Made by a program: the position numbers and the translations under genes. The notes under the pieces were generated by a model, which saw nothing but the letters and a program-made list of their open reading frames with translations, did not search any database and was not told the DNA's origin. Below are positions 13,973 through 24,257 of a stretch of 37,977 nucleotides of DNA, in pieces (positions within the stretch are counted from its first letter, which is position 1; each line of letters starts with the position of its first letter). The DNA is from Rhodospirillaceae bacterium (GTDB taxonomy: Bacteria > Pseudomonadota > Alphaproteobacteria > Rhodospirillales > Rhodospirillaceae). Where the stretch lies: positions 1-37,977 of the forward strand of contig SCTM01000004.1 in assembly GCA_004297485.1 (NCBI GenBank), given 5' to 3'.

Positions 13973-15481
13973 ATGTCAGGCATTGTATCCGCGGATTCGC
14001 CGCTCGTACCGCCGGAGTTGGCGGTCCTGTCGGTTGCCGAGATGTATGCCGCGGATCATGCCGCGGCCGCCGCTGGTATTCCAAGTCTCGTACTTATGGA
14101 AGCGGCCGGGGCCGCGGTGGCGCGGGCCATCATGGTGCGCTGGTCGCGACAGGCGGTGACCATTCTCTGTGGGCCCGGAAACAACGGCGGTGACGGCTAT
14201 GTGGTCGCCCGCCTTTTGCACGAGGCCGGCTGGCCGGTGCGGTTGGCCTGCGGTACCGGTGCCGGGCAATCCGATGCCATCGCGAACGCGCAGCGCTGGC
14301 GCGAAGCCGGCGGCGAATCGATAGCGATTGGTCCTCATGTGCTGGACGGCGGTGGTCTCGTGGTTGATGCGCTGTTCGGGGCGGGATTGAGTCGCCCGCT
14401 CACGCCGGAAATACGTACCCTTGTGTCGCGCATTAATCAGCAGCGCATTGCCTGCATCGCGATTGATGTGCCGAGCGGGGTGAGCGGTGACACCGGCGAA
14501 GTCCTTGGCGGCGGCGATGACGGTGCGCCCCGATGTGCAATGACCGTGACCTTTTTTCGTCCCAAATCGGCGCATCTGCTTTATCCCGGCCGGGCCCTGT
14601 GCGGCGAATTGATCGTCGCCGATATTGGGATTCCGGCGTCGGTGCTCGGCGGGATTCGACCGGCGACATGCCGCAACACGCCTGCGCTGTGGCACCTGCC
14701 GGAGCCCGGCTGGGCTGACCACAAATACACGCGCGGTCATGGCATCGTGATCGGCGGCAGCGCCATGACCGGCGCGGCGCGTTTGGCGGCTCGCGCGGCG
14801 CGGCGCGTCGGCGCGGGGCTACTTACACTTGCCGTGCCGCCGGACTCGGTCCCGATCTACGCGGGATCGGAAGTCGGCGCATTTGTCGAACCCCGTCCGG
14901 GCGACGATCTGAAAAATGTGTTGTCAGACCCTCGGCGCAACTGCGTCCTGATTGGGCCTGGATGTGGGGTCGGTGTGGAAACGCGGCGGATGGTGACCGC
15001 CTGTCTCGCCACCGAAAAAGCGGTGGTGTTGGACGCCGATGCCCTTACCAGTTTCGCGCAAGCACCTCGTGAACTCTTCGAAGCGGTTGCATCGCGGCGC
15101 GCGGCCACGGTCATGACCCCCCATGGCGGCGAGTTCTCCCGATTGTTCGGGGCGGATGTCACGGGGGGTAAATTGGCGCATGCCCGGGCCGCCGCTGCTC
15201 GTGCGGGCGCGGTCATCGTTTATAAAGGTGCCGATACCGTGGTCGCGGCTCCCGACGGTCGGGCGGCAATCGCGGCCAATGGCCCGCCATGGTTGGCAAC
15301 CGGGGGTTCGGGTGATGTCCTCGCCGGACTGGTCCTGGGCCTCCTGGCCCAGGGCTGTGACGGTTGGACCGCGGCCACCGCCGGCGTTTGGCTCCATGGT
15401 GCGGCCGCTATAGCGGTTGGGCGTGGGCTTATTGCCGAGGACCTGCCCGAAGCTCTTCCCAAGGTCCTCCAAGGGTTGTAA
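13973..15481 (+). CDS. nnr: Bifunctional NAD(P)H-hydrate repair enzyme (epimerase + dehydratase)
   Basis: This 502-residue fusion repairs hydrated, inactive NADH and NADPH. The N-terminal YjeF-type epimerase domain (about 15–220) interconverts R and S forms and shows ILCGPGNNGGDGYVVARLL around 65–82. The C-terminal ribokinase-like dehydratase domain (about 235–500) uses ADP or ATP to remove water; it carries GIVIGGSAMTGAARLA, the VMTPHGGEFSRL stretch and the signature GGSGDVLAGLV at 444–454 with the catalytic Asp448. Both domains are full length. The start is ATG 13973. The two palindromes lie upstream. It stands alone on its strand, 207 bp before tRNA-Leu. In relatives it often neighbours glnB, which is not seen here. 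Confidence 0.94.
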   Translation: MSGIVSADSPLVPPELAVLSVAEMYAADHAAAAAGIPSLVLMEAAGAAVARAIMVRWSRQAVTILCGPGNNGGDGYVVARLLHEAGWPVRLACGTGAGQSDAIANAQRWREAGGESIAIGPHVLDGGGLVVDALFGAGLSRPLTPEIRTLVSRINQQRIACIAIDVPSGVSGDTGEVLGGGDDGAPRCAMTVTFFRPKSAHLLYPGRALCGELIVADIGIPASVLGGIRPATCRNTPALWHLPEPGWADHKYTRGHGIVIGGSAMTGAARLAARAARRVGAGLLTLAVPPDSVPIYAGSEVGAFVEPRPGDDLKNVLSDPRRNCVLIGPGCGVGVETRRMVTACLATEKAVVLDADALTSFAQAPRELFEAVASRRAATVMTPHGGEFSRLFGADVTGGKLAHARAAAARAGAVIVYKGADTVVAAPDGRAAIAANGPPWLATGGSGDVLAGLVLGLLAQGCDGWTAATAGVWLHGAAAIAVGRGLIAEDLPEALPKVLQGL

Positions 15482-15688
15482 GTCCCACGGGGCTGGCAAA
15501 GGGTGCCAATCCTGTCTTGATACCTTGGACAAACATGGCCGGGGCGCCGATGAGGGCTTGATCCTGGCGGGACTTCTTGGGTATCAACCGCAGTCCTTTA
15601 TGGAGCGATGGCCGTGGCGGCGCCGGGGCCGGGGCCGGGATGAAGGTTCCCCCTTTTCAGCTGGAAGCGGGCGCAGATCCTGGTGACA

Positions 15689-15775
15689 GCGGGTGTGGTG
15701 GAACTGGTAGACACGCGAGGTTTAGGTCCTCGTGGCCGCAAGGCCGTAGGGGTTCAAGTCCCTTCACCCGCACCA
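15689..15775 (+). tRNA. tRNA-Leu, anticodon TAG
   Basis: The acceptor stem GCGGGTG pairs with CACCCGC and is followed by A and an encoded CCA. The anticodon stem CGAGG/CCTCG encloses the loop TTTAGGT, giving anticodon TAG (leucine, CTN codons). A long variable arm (GTGGCCGCAAGGCCGT) marks a type II tRNA, and GGTTCAAGTCC forms the T arm. The length is 87 bases including CCA. Confidence 0.97.
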
Positions 15776-15793
15776 CTGTCCGCACCGGACTGC

Positions 15794-15815
15794 TAGCGCG
15801 GTATGCCTCGCGCTA
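15794..15815 (+). other. Short stem-loop between tRNA-Leu and tig
   Basis: TAGCGCG and CGCGCTA form a perfect 7-bp stem around an 8-base loop, 18 bases after the tRNA. There is no following T-run, so it may help end or process the tRNA transcript but is not a standard terminator. Confidence 0.4.
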
Positions 15816-15863
15816 TCGCTGTTATGTTTGAACTTTAACCAGACTTCAGAAAACGAGCCATTC

Positions 15864-17189
15864 ATGCAAGTTATCGACAAGATCAACGAGGGTTTGAAAC
15901 GCGAATTCAATGTGGTGGTCGCTGCGGCGGCGATCCATGAACGGGTCGAGGCGCGGCTGGTCGAAGTGGGTCAACAGGTCCGCTTGCCGGGGTTCCGCCC
16001 TGGTAAAGTGCCGATGGACCTCCTGCGCAAGCGGTTCGGTCAATCGGTCCGCGGCGAAGTGCTCGAGCGCACCATCGACGAATCCACCCAGGCGGCGCTG
16101 GCCGAGAAAGCGATCAAGCCGGCATCCCAGCCCAAGGTCGAACTGGTGACCTTCGAGGACGGCAGTGATCTCGAATTTGCGATCAAGCTCGAGGTCCTCC
16201 CTGAAATCACGCCGAACGATCTGGCGGGCATTAGCCTCACGCGCGGCGTGGTCGCCGTGGGGGACGCCGAGATCGACAAGGCCATTGAGAATCTCCGCCG
16301 GAATCGCGGCACCCTTGAAGCTGTCGGTGAGGATCGTCCCGCTGCGGCCGGCGATGCGGTAATCGGCGATTTTGTTGGACGTGTCGGCGGTGAGGTTTTC
16401 GAAGGCGGATCGGCTCAGGATGCCACCATCGAAATCGGCGCTAACAATTTTATCCCTGGCTTCGAGGATCAATTGATCGGTGCTCGGAAGGGGGCGACGG
16501 TTGAGGTGAAGGTCACGTTCCCCACCGATTACCATGCCAATCTCGCCGGCAAGGACGCGGTTTTCGAGGTGACGGTGAAAGACATCAAGCAGCGCATCTT
16601 ACCGGCGCTTGACGATGCGTTTGCCAAATCGTTGGGAATGGAAGATTTGTCCGCTCTCCGGCAGTACAGCCGGAAATCCCTGGAGGACCGCTTCGCGAAG
16701 ACATCGCGTCTTCACACGAAGCGTCAATTGCTCGATCGACTGGCCGAGGGTCATTCGTTCCCCGTGCCCGAGGGCATGGTTGACGCCGAGTTCGGCGGAA
16801 TTTGGCGACAGATCGAGGAGGCCATGAAGGCCGGCCAACTCGATGCTGAAGACGCCGCCAAATCCGAGGAGGACCTGCGCGCCGAGTACCGCGGTATCGC
16901 CGAGCGGCGGGTTCGTCTGGGATTGCTGCTTTCCGACATCGGCCAAAAGAACAACGTGACCGTTCTGCCGGAAGACTTCAGCAAGGCGGTCATGGAGGAG
17001 GCGCAGCGCTATCCGGGTCAGGAATCGGCGGTGGTGGAATATTACCAGCGCAATCCCAACGCCCTGGAGTCCCTGCGCGCGCCGATTTTCGAGGAAAAGG
17101 TTGTCGACTTTATTATTAGCCGGGCGGCCGTGACGGATCTTCCCGTGACCGCTGAGGAACTGGCGAAGCAAGCCGGCGGTGTCGGCTGA
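15864..17189 (+). CDS. tig: Trigger factor, ribosome-associated chaperone and peptidyl-prolyl isomerase
   Basis: This 441-residue protein binds ribosomes near the exit tunnel and helps nascent chains fold. The N-terminal ribosome-binding domain has the signature loop GFRPGKVP at 43–50. The FKBP-type isomerase domain spans about 165–250 (VIGDFVGRVGGEVFEGG and NNFIPGFEDQLIGARKG). The helical C-terminal domain fills the rest. The ATG at 15864 gives MQVIDKINEGLKREF, a usual opening; an upstream ATG at 15828 would add 12 atypical residues. It is followed by clpP and clpX, the standard order in proteobacteria, linking folding with ATP-dependent degradation. Confidence 0.96.
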   Translation: MQVIDKINEGLKREFNVVVAAAAIHERVEARLVEVGQQVRLPGFRPGKVPMDLLRKRFGQSVRGEVLERTIDESTQAALAEKAIKPASQPKVELVTFEDGSDLEFAIKLEVLPEITPNDLAGISLTRGVVAVGDAEIDKAIENLRRNRGTLEAVGEDRPAAAGDAVIGDFVGRVGGEVFEGGSAQDATIEIGANNFIPGFEDQLIGARKGATVEVKVTFPTDYHANLAGKDAVFEVTVKDIKQRILPALDDAFAKSLGMEDLSALRQYSRKSLEDRFAKTSRLHTKRQLLDRLAEGHSFPVPEGMVDAEFGGIWRQIEEAMKAGQLDAEDAAKSEEDLRAEYRGIAERRVRLGLLLSDIGQKNNVTVLPEDFSKAVMEEAQRYPGQESAVVEYYQRNPNALESLRAPIFEEKVVDFIISRAAVTDLPVTAEELAKQAGGVG

Positions 17190-17207
17190 GCTGTCGGTGC
17201 AACCCAC

Positions 17208-17238
17208 CTTGCGCCGATCCTTGTCCCGACTATCTTAA
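17208..17238 (+). promoter_or_regulatory. Putative heat-shock (RpoH) promoter before clpP
   Basis: CTTG at 17208–17211, 17 bases, then ACTATCTT from 17229. This is close to the alphaproteobacterial RpoH pattern as I recall it, CTTG-N17/18-CYTATNT, with one mismatch at the first base of the -10 element. It lies about 60 bp before the clpP start, and clpP is a known heat-shock gene. No transcript evidence is available. Confidence 0.5.
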
Positions 17239-17246
17239 AGCTTACG

Positions 17247-17272
17247 GACGCTGGCCTATTCGGGTCAGCGTC
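17247..17272 (+). other. Stem-loop in the clpP leader
   Basis: GACGCTGGCC and GGTCAGCGTC form a 10-bp stem with one weak position around the loop TATTCG, ending about 22 bases before the clpP ATG. There is no T-run. It could be a tig terminator relic or an mRNA leader structure. Confidence 0.4.
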
Positions 17273-17294
17273 ATCAGCCACAGCCAGGTGACTT

Positions 17295-17969
17295 ATGCGC
17301 GACCGCGATCCCATCGAGATCTACAATAACAACCTTGTCCCCATGGTGGTCGAACAGACCAATCGGGGCGAGCGGTCTTACGACATCTATTCGCGCCTCC
17401 TGAAGGAACGGATCATTTTTCTTATTGGCGGCGTGAACGACTCTGTCTCGTCGCTGATCTGCGCGCAGCTTCTGTTCCTTGAGTCCGAGAACCCGGGCAA
17501 GGACATCTCTTTCTACATCAACTCGCCGGGTGGCGTGGTGACGTCCGGGCTCGCGATCTACGACACCATGCGCTACATTCGCTGCGACGTGGCCACCATG
17601 TGCATCGGCCAGGCCGCTTCCATGGGTTCGCTGCTGCTCACGGCCGGCACGGCGGGCAAAAGATATTCCCTGCCCAATTCCCGCATCATGATCCACCAGC
17701 CTTCCGGCGGCTTCCAGGGGCAGGCGGCGGATATCGAAATTCAAGCACGCGAAATTCTGGCACTGCGGGCGCGGCTCAATCAGATTTATGTCGACCACAC
17801 CGGCCAGACCCTGAAGAGCATCGAAAAGGCCATGGATCGGGACAACTTCATGACCTCCGAGGAGGCCAAGACCTTCGGGCTGATCGATCACGTCGTCAAG
17901 GAACGCCCCAAAATCGAGAAGGACGGCGACAAGGCGAAGGGCGCGGAGAGTGAGGGCCACACCCTCTAA
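17295..17969 (+). CDS. clpP: ATP-dependent Clp protease proteolytic subunit
   Basis: This 224-residue serine peptidase forms the degradation chamber that works with ClpX or ClpA ATPases in the cytoplasm. The catalytic triad is Ser109 (GQAASMGS), His134 (MIHQPSGG) and Asp183 (MDRDNF). The oxyanion region INSPGG lies at 76–81. The opening [20 protein letters not shown] is typical of alphaproteobacteria. AGGTGA just before the ATG at 17295 is the ribosome site. It lies between tig and clpX, with a possible RpoH promoter and a hairpin upstream. Its TAA stop is part of an AT-rich palindrome. The C-terminal 20 residues are charged ([14 protein letters not shown]), a tail of unknown role. Confidence 0.97.
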   Translation: MRDRDPIEIYNNNLVPMVVEQTNRGERSYDIYSRLLKERIIFLIGGVNDSVSSLICAQLLFLESENPGKDISFYINSPGGVVTSGLAIYDTMRYIRCDVATMCIGQAASMGSLLLTAGTAGKRYSLPNSRIMIHQPSGGFQGQAADIEIQAREILALRARLNQIYVDHTGQTLKSIEKAMDRDNFMTSEEAKTFGLIDHVVKERPKIEKDGDKAKGAESEGHTL

Positions 17970-17995
17970 GATTGTATTCATAAAATACAATCTTA
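17967..17995. repeat. AT-rich perfect palindrome at the clpP stop codon
   Basis: TAAGATTGTATT and AATACAATCTTA are perfect 12-base arms around the 5-base loop CATAA. The first arm includes the clpP stop codon. The sequence is far richer in A and T than its surroundings. No T-run follows, so it does not look like an ordinary Rho-independent terminator; it could stabilise the clpP mRNA end or bind a regulator. Confidence 0.75.
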
Positions 17996-18205
17996 AGTAG
18001 ACTTGTTGGCGTCCTCATCGAAGGGAAGACGCCTGGCTCGACAACCGGCGCTATTCATTGGCCATCTGGATACCACCCTTTTGACAATAGATTGCCAGTC
18101 CGTTCCGGGTTGTGCCGGGCTTAAAGCCTCGGTTAACATACGACATGTTGTAGTACCTAGCCGAAGAAGGGCGGAAATCCGTCTGTTTCGGTGGAGATTA
18201 AGGCG

Positions 18206-19471
<1,266 letters not shown>

Positions 19472-19761
19472 TTTCTGGCTCCGCCTCCCTAGGTGGAGTG
19501 GCACGGACGAAGTGAGGCGTTTCTGGCGCCTTGAGGCAACGTGAGACACGTCCGGTTCGTTCCTTATGACATAACGGGGTATGCCATAGGGGATCGGTCC
19601 GAGGGATATCGGCCGGTCGCAGGTGCGGTGTCACCGTGGCTGACCGCCGGAGCGGGTTCCCGATCATGGCGAAATGGGAATATGCTTCGGTCGTGAGGTG
19701 GTTGCATTTTCGTGGCGGGTGGGTTTTCCGTCCGACCGGAAAATGCGTTGAGAGGTGAGAA
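19472..19761. other. Intergenic region between clpX and lon, no gene seen
   Basis: About 290 bp with no credible reading frame. It must contain the lon promoter. It includes the small palindrome TTATGACATAA near 19562. I found no good match to the alphaproteobacterial RpoH pattern and no clear terminator. Confidence 0.4.
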
Positions 19762-22182
19762 GTGGTCGAAGTTACGAAAGGTCAGTCGTTCCCGGTTTTA
19801 CCCCTGCGGGACATTGTCGTTTTCCCGCACATGATCGTGCCGTTGTTTGTCGGGCGCGAAAAGTCGGTTCGCGCGCTTGAAGACGTCATGGCAGACGACA
19901 AGCAGATTTTGCTCGTCGCCCAGAAAGACGCGTCGCAGGACGACCCCTCGACCAAGGACATCTATGATTTCGGAACCGTGTCCACGGTTCTGCAACTATT
20001 GAAGCTGCCCGACGGTACCGTAAAGGTGCTGGTCGAAGGCGGACAGCGCGCGCGGATCAGCGGTTACAAGGACAACGAAGCGTTCTTTGAAGCCTATGCC
20101 GAACTGGTCGACGAGCCCAAAGAAGAAGATAAAGAGCTGGAGGCGCTGGCCCGTTCGGTCGTGTCGCAGTTCGAGCAATACATCAAGCTGAACAAGAAAA
20201 TTCCGCCAGAGGTTTTGGTGTCGGTCAATCAGATCGACAACCCCTCGAAGCTGGCGGATACGGTTGCCTCGCACCTATCGCTGAAGATCGCCGAGAAGCA
20301 GGAACTGCTTGAGGTCAAGACGGTCTCCGAGCGCCTTGAGCGCGTTTACGCGTTCATGGAATCCGAGATCAGCGTGCTGCAGGTCGAGAAGCGCATCCGC
20401 AGCCGTGTAAAGCGGCAGATGGAGAAGACCCAGCGCGAGTATTACCTGAACGAGCAGATGAAGGCGATCCAGCGCGAGCTGGGCGAAAATGACGAAGGCA
20501 AGGACGAAGCCTCCGAGTACGAGGAGAAGATCAAGAAGCTGCGCATGTCCAAGGAGGCGCGGGAGAAGGCGCTGGCCGAGGTCAAGAAGCTCAAGAGCAT
20601 GAGCCCGATGTCGGCGGAAGCGACCGTCGTGCGCAATTATCTCGACTGGCTCACGGGCATTCCGTGGAAGAAGCGCTCGAAGGTCACGATCGACCTGCGT
20701 GCGGCTAAGGCTCAGCTCGACCGCGACCACCATGGCCTGGAAAAGGTCAAGGAGCGCATCGTCGAGTATCTGGCCGTGCAAGCGCGGACAAAAAAGCTGA
20801 AGGGTCCGATCCTGTGTCTCGTTGGACCGCCGGGCGTCGGCAAGACTTCGCTCGGGCGTTCGATTGCGACTGCCACGGGACGTAGCTTCGTGCGCGTTTC
20901 ATTGGGCGGCGTGCGGGACGAAGCCGAAATCCGCGGCCACCGCCGCACTTACATCGGCTCCATGCCCGGCAAGATCATTCAGGGCATGAAGAAGGCGAAG
21001 ACCTCGAACCCGCTGTTCCTCCTCGACGAGGTGGATAAGCTGGGCGCGGATTGGCGCGGCGATCCGTCGTCGGCCCTGCTTGAGGTGCTGGACCCGGAGC
21101 AGAACTCCACCTTCCAGGATCACTATCTGGAGGTCGACTACGATCTGTCCGACGTGCTGTTCATCACCACGGCGAACACCTTGCGCATGCCGCAGCCGTT
21201 GCTCGACCGCATGGAGATCATTCGCCTGTCGGGTTACACCGAGGACGAGAAGGTTGCGATCGCCAAGCGCCATCTGATCAAGAAGCAGATGGAAGCTCAC
21301 GGACTGAAGAAAGACGAGTTCACCATCAGCGACGATGCATTGCGTGACCTGTGCCGCTATTACACGCGCGAGGCCGGCGTCCGCAATCTTGAACGCGAAC
21401 TGGCGAACCTGTCGCGCAAGGCCACCAAGGAGATCATTCTCCGCAAGCTGAAGAAAGTCGCCATCACGCAGCGTAACTTGAAAAAGTTCGCTGGCATTCA
21501 GAAGTTCCGCTATGGCGAGGCCGAGCGCGAGGACATGGTCGGTATCACCACAGGTCTGGCGTGGACCGAGGTGGGCGGCGATATTCTTTCGATCGAAGCC
21601 GTGATCATGCCCGGCAAGGGCGCGATCTCGCTGACCGGTCAGCTCGGCGACGTGATGAAGGAATCGATCCAGGCCGCGCGGGCATTTGTACGCAGCAGGG
21701 CTTCGGTGTTCGGAATCAAGACCAGGACGTTTGAGAAGAACGACATCCACGTGCACGTGCCCGAGGGCGCGACGCCCAAGGACGGCCCGTCGGCCGGCGT
21801 GGCCATGAGTGTGTCGATCATTTCGGCGCTGACCGGAAACCCGGTCCGCAAGGACGTCGCCATGACCGGCGAGATCACCTTGCGTGGCCGTGTTCTGCCC
21901 ATCGGCGGATTGAAGGAGAAACTTCTGGCGGCACTGCGGGCTGGAATCAAAACCGTGCTGATTCCGAAGGAGAACGAGAAGGATCTCGAAGAAATCCCCG
22001 ATAACGTCCGCCGTGACTTGATCATTGTCCCGGTCACCACCGTTGACGAGGTTCTTGAACGCGCGCTGGTTAATCCCTTGGTGCCGATCCTTAAGGCTTC
22101 GCCCGAGGAAGAAGAGATCGAAGCCGCCAAGGCCAAGGCTGCCGAGGGTGAAGCGGACGACGAGGCCGTCGTCACACATTAG
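19762..22182 (+). CDS. lon: ATP-dependent protease Lon (LonA type)
   Basis: This 806-residue cytoplasmic protease degrades misfolded and regulatory proteins. The N-terminal substrate-binding LAN domain begins [20 protein letters not shown]. The AAA+ module has Walker A GPPGVGKT at 355–362 and Walker [14 protein letters not shown]. The protease domain has the Ser–Lys dyad, Ser677 in DGPSAGVAM and Lys720 in [10 protein letters not shown]. The GTG at 19762 follows AGAGGTGAGA, a good ribosome site, and gives the normal LonA length. The acidic Ala-rich tail ([20 protein letters not shown]) is common in alphaproteobacteria. It lies downstream of clpX and upstream of hup, a conserved order. Confidence 0.97.
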   Translation: MVEVTKGQSFPVLPLRDIVVFPHMIVPLFVGREKSVRALEDVMADDKQILLVAQKDASQDDPSTKDIYDFGTVSTVLQLLKLPDGTVKVLVEGGQRARISGYKDNEAFFEAYAELVDEPKEEDKELEALARSVVSQFEQYIKLNKKIPPEVLVSVNQIDNPSKLADTVASHLSLKIAEKQELLEVKTVSERLERVYAFMESEISVLQVEKRIRSRVKRQMEKTQREYYLNEQMKAIQRELGENDEGKDEASEYEEKIKKLRMSKEAREKALAEVKKLKSMSPMSAEATVVRNYLDWLTGIPWKKRSKVTIDLRAAKAQLDRDHHGLEKVKERIVEYLAVQARTKKLKGPILCLVGPPGVGKTSLGRSIATATGRSFVRVSLGGVRDEAEIRGHRRTYIGSMPGKIIQGMKKAKTSNPLFLLDEVDKLGADWRGDPSSALLEVLDPEQNSTFQDHYLEVDYDLSDVLFITTANTLRMPQPLLDRMEIIRLSGYTEDEKVAIAKRHLIKKQMEAHGLKKDEFTISDDALRDLCRYYTREAGVRNLERELANLSRKATKEIILRKLKKVAITQRNLKKFAGIQKFRYGEAEREDMVGITTGLAWTEVGGDILSIEAVIMPGKGAISLTGQLGDVMKESIQAARAFVRSRASVFGIKTRTFEKNDIHVHVPEGATPKDGPSAGVAMSVSIISALTGNPVRKDVAMTGEITLRGRVLPIGGLKEKLLAALRAGIKTVLIPKENEKDLEEIPDNVRRDLIIVPVTTVDEVLERALVNPLVPILKASPEEEEIEAAKAKAAEGEADDEAVVTH

Positions 22183-22405
22183 GAGTTGAACGGCCGTGCA
22201 GCGCGTGCGCGACGATGGCGATTCGTCGGGCGGTTAATTTTTACCGTGCGACGAGAGCAGTGTCATCCTTGCTACCCACCTCCGGAAAGCGCGAACGATG
22301 CCGATATCCGCATTGACGCTCTACCCAAGTCTCGCCAGAATCCTCCCCGTCGCGCGCGACGCGGGAAGATCTTGGCGGCGCGGCGTCTCCATCAGCAATT
22401 AATCT

Positions 22406-22420
22406 CCGGCCTTCTGCCGG
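22406..22420 (+). other. Small GC stem-loop in the hup leader
   Basis: CCGGC and GCCGG form a 5-bp stem around CTTCT, about 37 bases before the hup start. No T-run follows. The rest of the 275 bp gap between lon and hup shows no gene; it also contains the GC-rich near-palindrome CCCGTCGCGCGCGACGCGGG near 22350. Confidence 0.3.
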
Positions 22421-22457
22421 CCTCCGCCCATCCAAAATCGCTCATAAGGGGTTAGAA

Positions 22458-22733
22458 ATGAATAAGAATGATCTGGTGTCCGTCGTTGCGGAGACCGCCG
22501 GTCTGAACAAGGCCGATGCCACGAAGGCCGTTGACGCGACGCTCGACGCAATCACTTCAACTTTGCGGAGCGGAACCGAGGTGCGGTTGGTGGGCTTCGG
22601 CACATTCTCGGTCGCGTCCCGGGCGGCATCTGAAGGACGTAACCCGCGCACCGGCGAGACAATCAAAATTCCGGCGTCGAAGCGTCCCAAGTTTTCGGCG
22701 GGCAAGGCGCTCAAGGATGCGGTCAACCGTTAA
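22458..22733 (+). CDS. hup: DNA-binding protein HU
   Basis: This 91-residue protein is a full-length HU subunit, which bends and compacts DNA in the nucleoid as a dimer. It opens MNKNDLVSVVAETAGLNKAD, has the GFGTFSVASRAA hinge, and the DNA-contact arm carries GRNPRTGETIKIPASKRPKF with the conserved R-N-P-x-T-G-E and the tip proline. GGGGTTAG lies before the ATG at 22458. It follows lon by 275 bp, a conserved neighbourhood, and is followed by a strong terminator, so its transcript ends there. Confidence 0.97.
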   Translation: MNKNDLVSVVAETAGLNKADATKAVDATLDAITSTLRSGTEVRLVGFGTFSVASRAASEGRNPRTGETIKIPASKRPKFSAGKALKDAVNR

Positions 22734-22753
22734 CAGCTATTGATGCGGTTCGA

Positions 22754-22793
22754 GAACGCCGGGTCGTGGATCATTCACGTCCGGCGTTTTCCT
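22754..22793 (+). terminator. Rho-independent terminator after hup
   Basis: GAACGCCGG (22754–22762) pairs with CCGGCGTTT (22781–22789) around an 18-base loop, and the second arm runs into TTTTCC. The position, 21 bases after the hup stop, fits a terminator for the abundant hup transcript. Confidence 0.8.
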
Positions 22794-22861
22794 TTGGACC
22801 GCAAGCACGCGGTAAGGTAACAGGCTCCTGGTAGTGCGATCCGGTTTCCAGGACGTGCGAG

Positions 22862-22938
<77 letters not shown>

Positions 22939-23286
22939 TTCCACCCAACGGCGGTCTTCGCGGACAGCAAAACAGCGGTCCAGTAGCCGCGCCCCGGATA
23001 CTCTGTTCCGCAGCGCGGTACACAACCCCACGGCCCGCCGGCTCAAACCCCAAAAAACCTTGTCACGTCAAAGTGATCTGGGTTCTAGGTCGGCCACGAC
23101 TTGGCTTGACTCTGCCCCGCTGCGCCGCTTACATCACCGTGGTGGTTGTGGGGCCTAAGACAGTACCCAATTGCCCGTTTTGGACGATTTCAGGCGGCAA
23201 GCCTAAATCGCGCTGAAAGCTTATGATGTTCTCGAAAGTCGCTATCCGTGGGGGGTGGCGGCATAGCCTGGAAGGAAGGCGCGCCT
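22939..23286. promoter_or_regulatory. Leader and promoter region of the nuo operon
   Basis: About 350 bp without a credible gene lie between tRNA-Val and nuoA. The nuo promoter should be here. TTGACT near 23107 and TATGAT near 23222 are possible box elements, but they are not paired with good spacing, so no promoter is assigned. A stem-loop occurs at 23186–23209. Confidence 0.45.
23186..23209 (+). other. Stem-loop upstream of nuoA
   Basis: GATTTCAGGC and GCCTAAATC pair around GGCAA with one unpaired base. It sits about 78 bases before the nuoA start. It might be an operator or a leader hairpin; no T-run follows. Confidence 0.45.
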
Positions 23287-23652
23287 ATGCAGGATCTGCT
23301 GCGCGGATATCTTCCGATCCTGATCTTCATTGCGATCGCCTTCGGCTTGGCGCTGGTGATCGTGATCGCGTCCCTGATCGCCGGACCAAGCCGTCCTGAC
23401 CCGGAAAAGACCTCGGCCTACGAATGCGGCTTCGAGGCTTTTGACGACGCGCGATCGAAGTTCGACGTCAGATTCTATCTGGTCTCAATTCTCTTCATCA
23501 TCTTCGACCTTGAGGTCGCGTTCCTGTTTCCCTGGGCGGTGAGCCTGGGAAAAATCGGCATGTTCGGCTTCTGGTCCATGATCCTGTTCCTGGGCGTTTT
23601 GACGGTCGGGTTCATCTACGAATGGAAAAAAGGAGCGTTGGAATGGGAATGA
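23287..23652 (+). CDS. nuoA: NADH-quinone oxidoreductase subunit A
   Basis: This 121-residue membrane subunit of complex I has three predicted transmembrane helices (about 8–30, 64–86 and 90–112). The first cytoplasmic loop holds the family stretch [20 protein letters not shown] with the conserved Cys near the quinone site, then [20 protein letters not shown]. The ATG at 23287 has GAAGGAAG upstream and gives the normal length. Its stop overlaps the nuoB start in ATGA. It is the first gene of the complete nuo operon. Confidence 0.96.
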   Translation: MQDLLRGYLPILIFIAIAFGLALVIVIASLIAGPSRPDPEKTSAYECGFEAFDDARSKFDVRFYLVSILFIIFDLEVAFLFPWAVSLGKIGMFGFWSMILFLGVLTVGFIYEWKKGALEWE

Positions 23653-24197
23653 CCGTTCCGGCCGCGGCCAAGACCGATGTTGTGCGTCCGCTAACGGCGG
23701 ACGACGATCATGTTATGGCGCGGGTCGCCTCCGAACTGCAGGACAAGGGCTTCTTGCTCACCTCCTTGGACAAGCTGGCAAACTGGGGGCGCACCGGTTC
23801 CATGTGGCCCATGACCTTTGGGCTCGCTTGTTGTGCCATCGAGATGATGCATGTGGCCATGGCGCGCTACGATATGGACCGCTTCGGGATGTTCTTCCGT
23901 CCCAGCCCGCGCCAATCTGACTGTATGATCGTCGCCGGGACATTGACCAACAAGATGGCGCCGGCATTGCGCAAGGTCTACGACCAGATGCCCGAGCCGC
24001 GCTATGTCATCTCCATGGGCTCGTGTGCCAATGGCGGCGGCTATTACCATTATTCGTATTCGGTCGTGCGCGGCTGCGATCGTGTGGTGCCGGTGGATAT
24101 CTATGTTCCCGGATGTCCGCCGACCGCCGAGGCGCTGCTCTACGGCATCATGCAGCTTCACAAGAAAATTCGTCGTGTCGGAACCATTGATCGGTAG
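23649..24197 (+). CDS. nuoB: NADH-quinone oxidoreductase subunit B
   Basis: This 182-residue subunit of the connecting module carries iron–sulfur cluster N2, the final electron donor to quinone. The four ligands are visible: adjacent Cys61 and Cys62 ([10 protein letters not shown]), Cys126 (GSCANGGG) and Cys156 ([11 protein letters not shown]). The chosen ATG at 23649 overlaps the nuoA stop (ATGA), typical of translational coupling; an in-frame ATG 6 bases earlier is also possible. The N-terminal 30 residues are variable, as usual. Confidence 0.96.
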   Translation: MTVPAAAKTDVVRPLTADDDHVMARVASELQDKGFLLTSLDKLANWGRTGSMWPMTFGLACCAIEMMHVAMARYDMDRFGMFFRPSPRQSDCMIVAGTLTNKMAPALRKVYDQMPEPRYVISMGSCANGGGYYHYSYSVVRGCDRVVPVDIYVPGCPPTAEALLYGIMQLHKKIRRVGTIDR

Positions 24198-24257
24198 TTG
24201 GCGACCGGCGAATAGTGCTTCTCCAGTTGCGCTCCTCGTACCTTCTCGGACGATCTG

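Noticed and set aside
15482-15688. Gap between nnr and tRNA-Leu as a possible small gene or RNA
   Set aside because: It holds only short GC-rich frames and simple GGCCGG repeats; nothing supports a gene.
18081-18110. Perfect TTGACA hexamer between clpP and clpX as a -35 box
   Set aside because: No reasonable -10 element occurs 16–18 bp downstream (TCCGGG at 17 bp), so no promoter is called.
20899-22179. Long open frame on the minus strand opposite lon
   Set aside because: It lies wholly inside lon, which has every expected motif; its His/Arg/Leu-rich composition is typical of an antisense shadow in GC-rich DNA.
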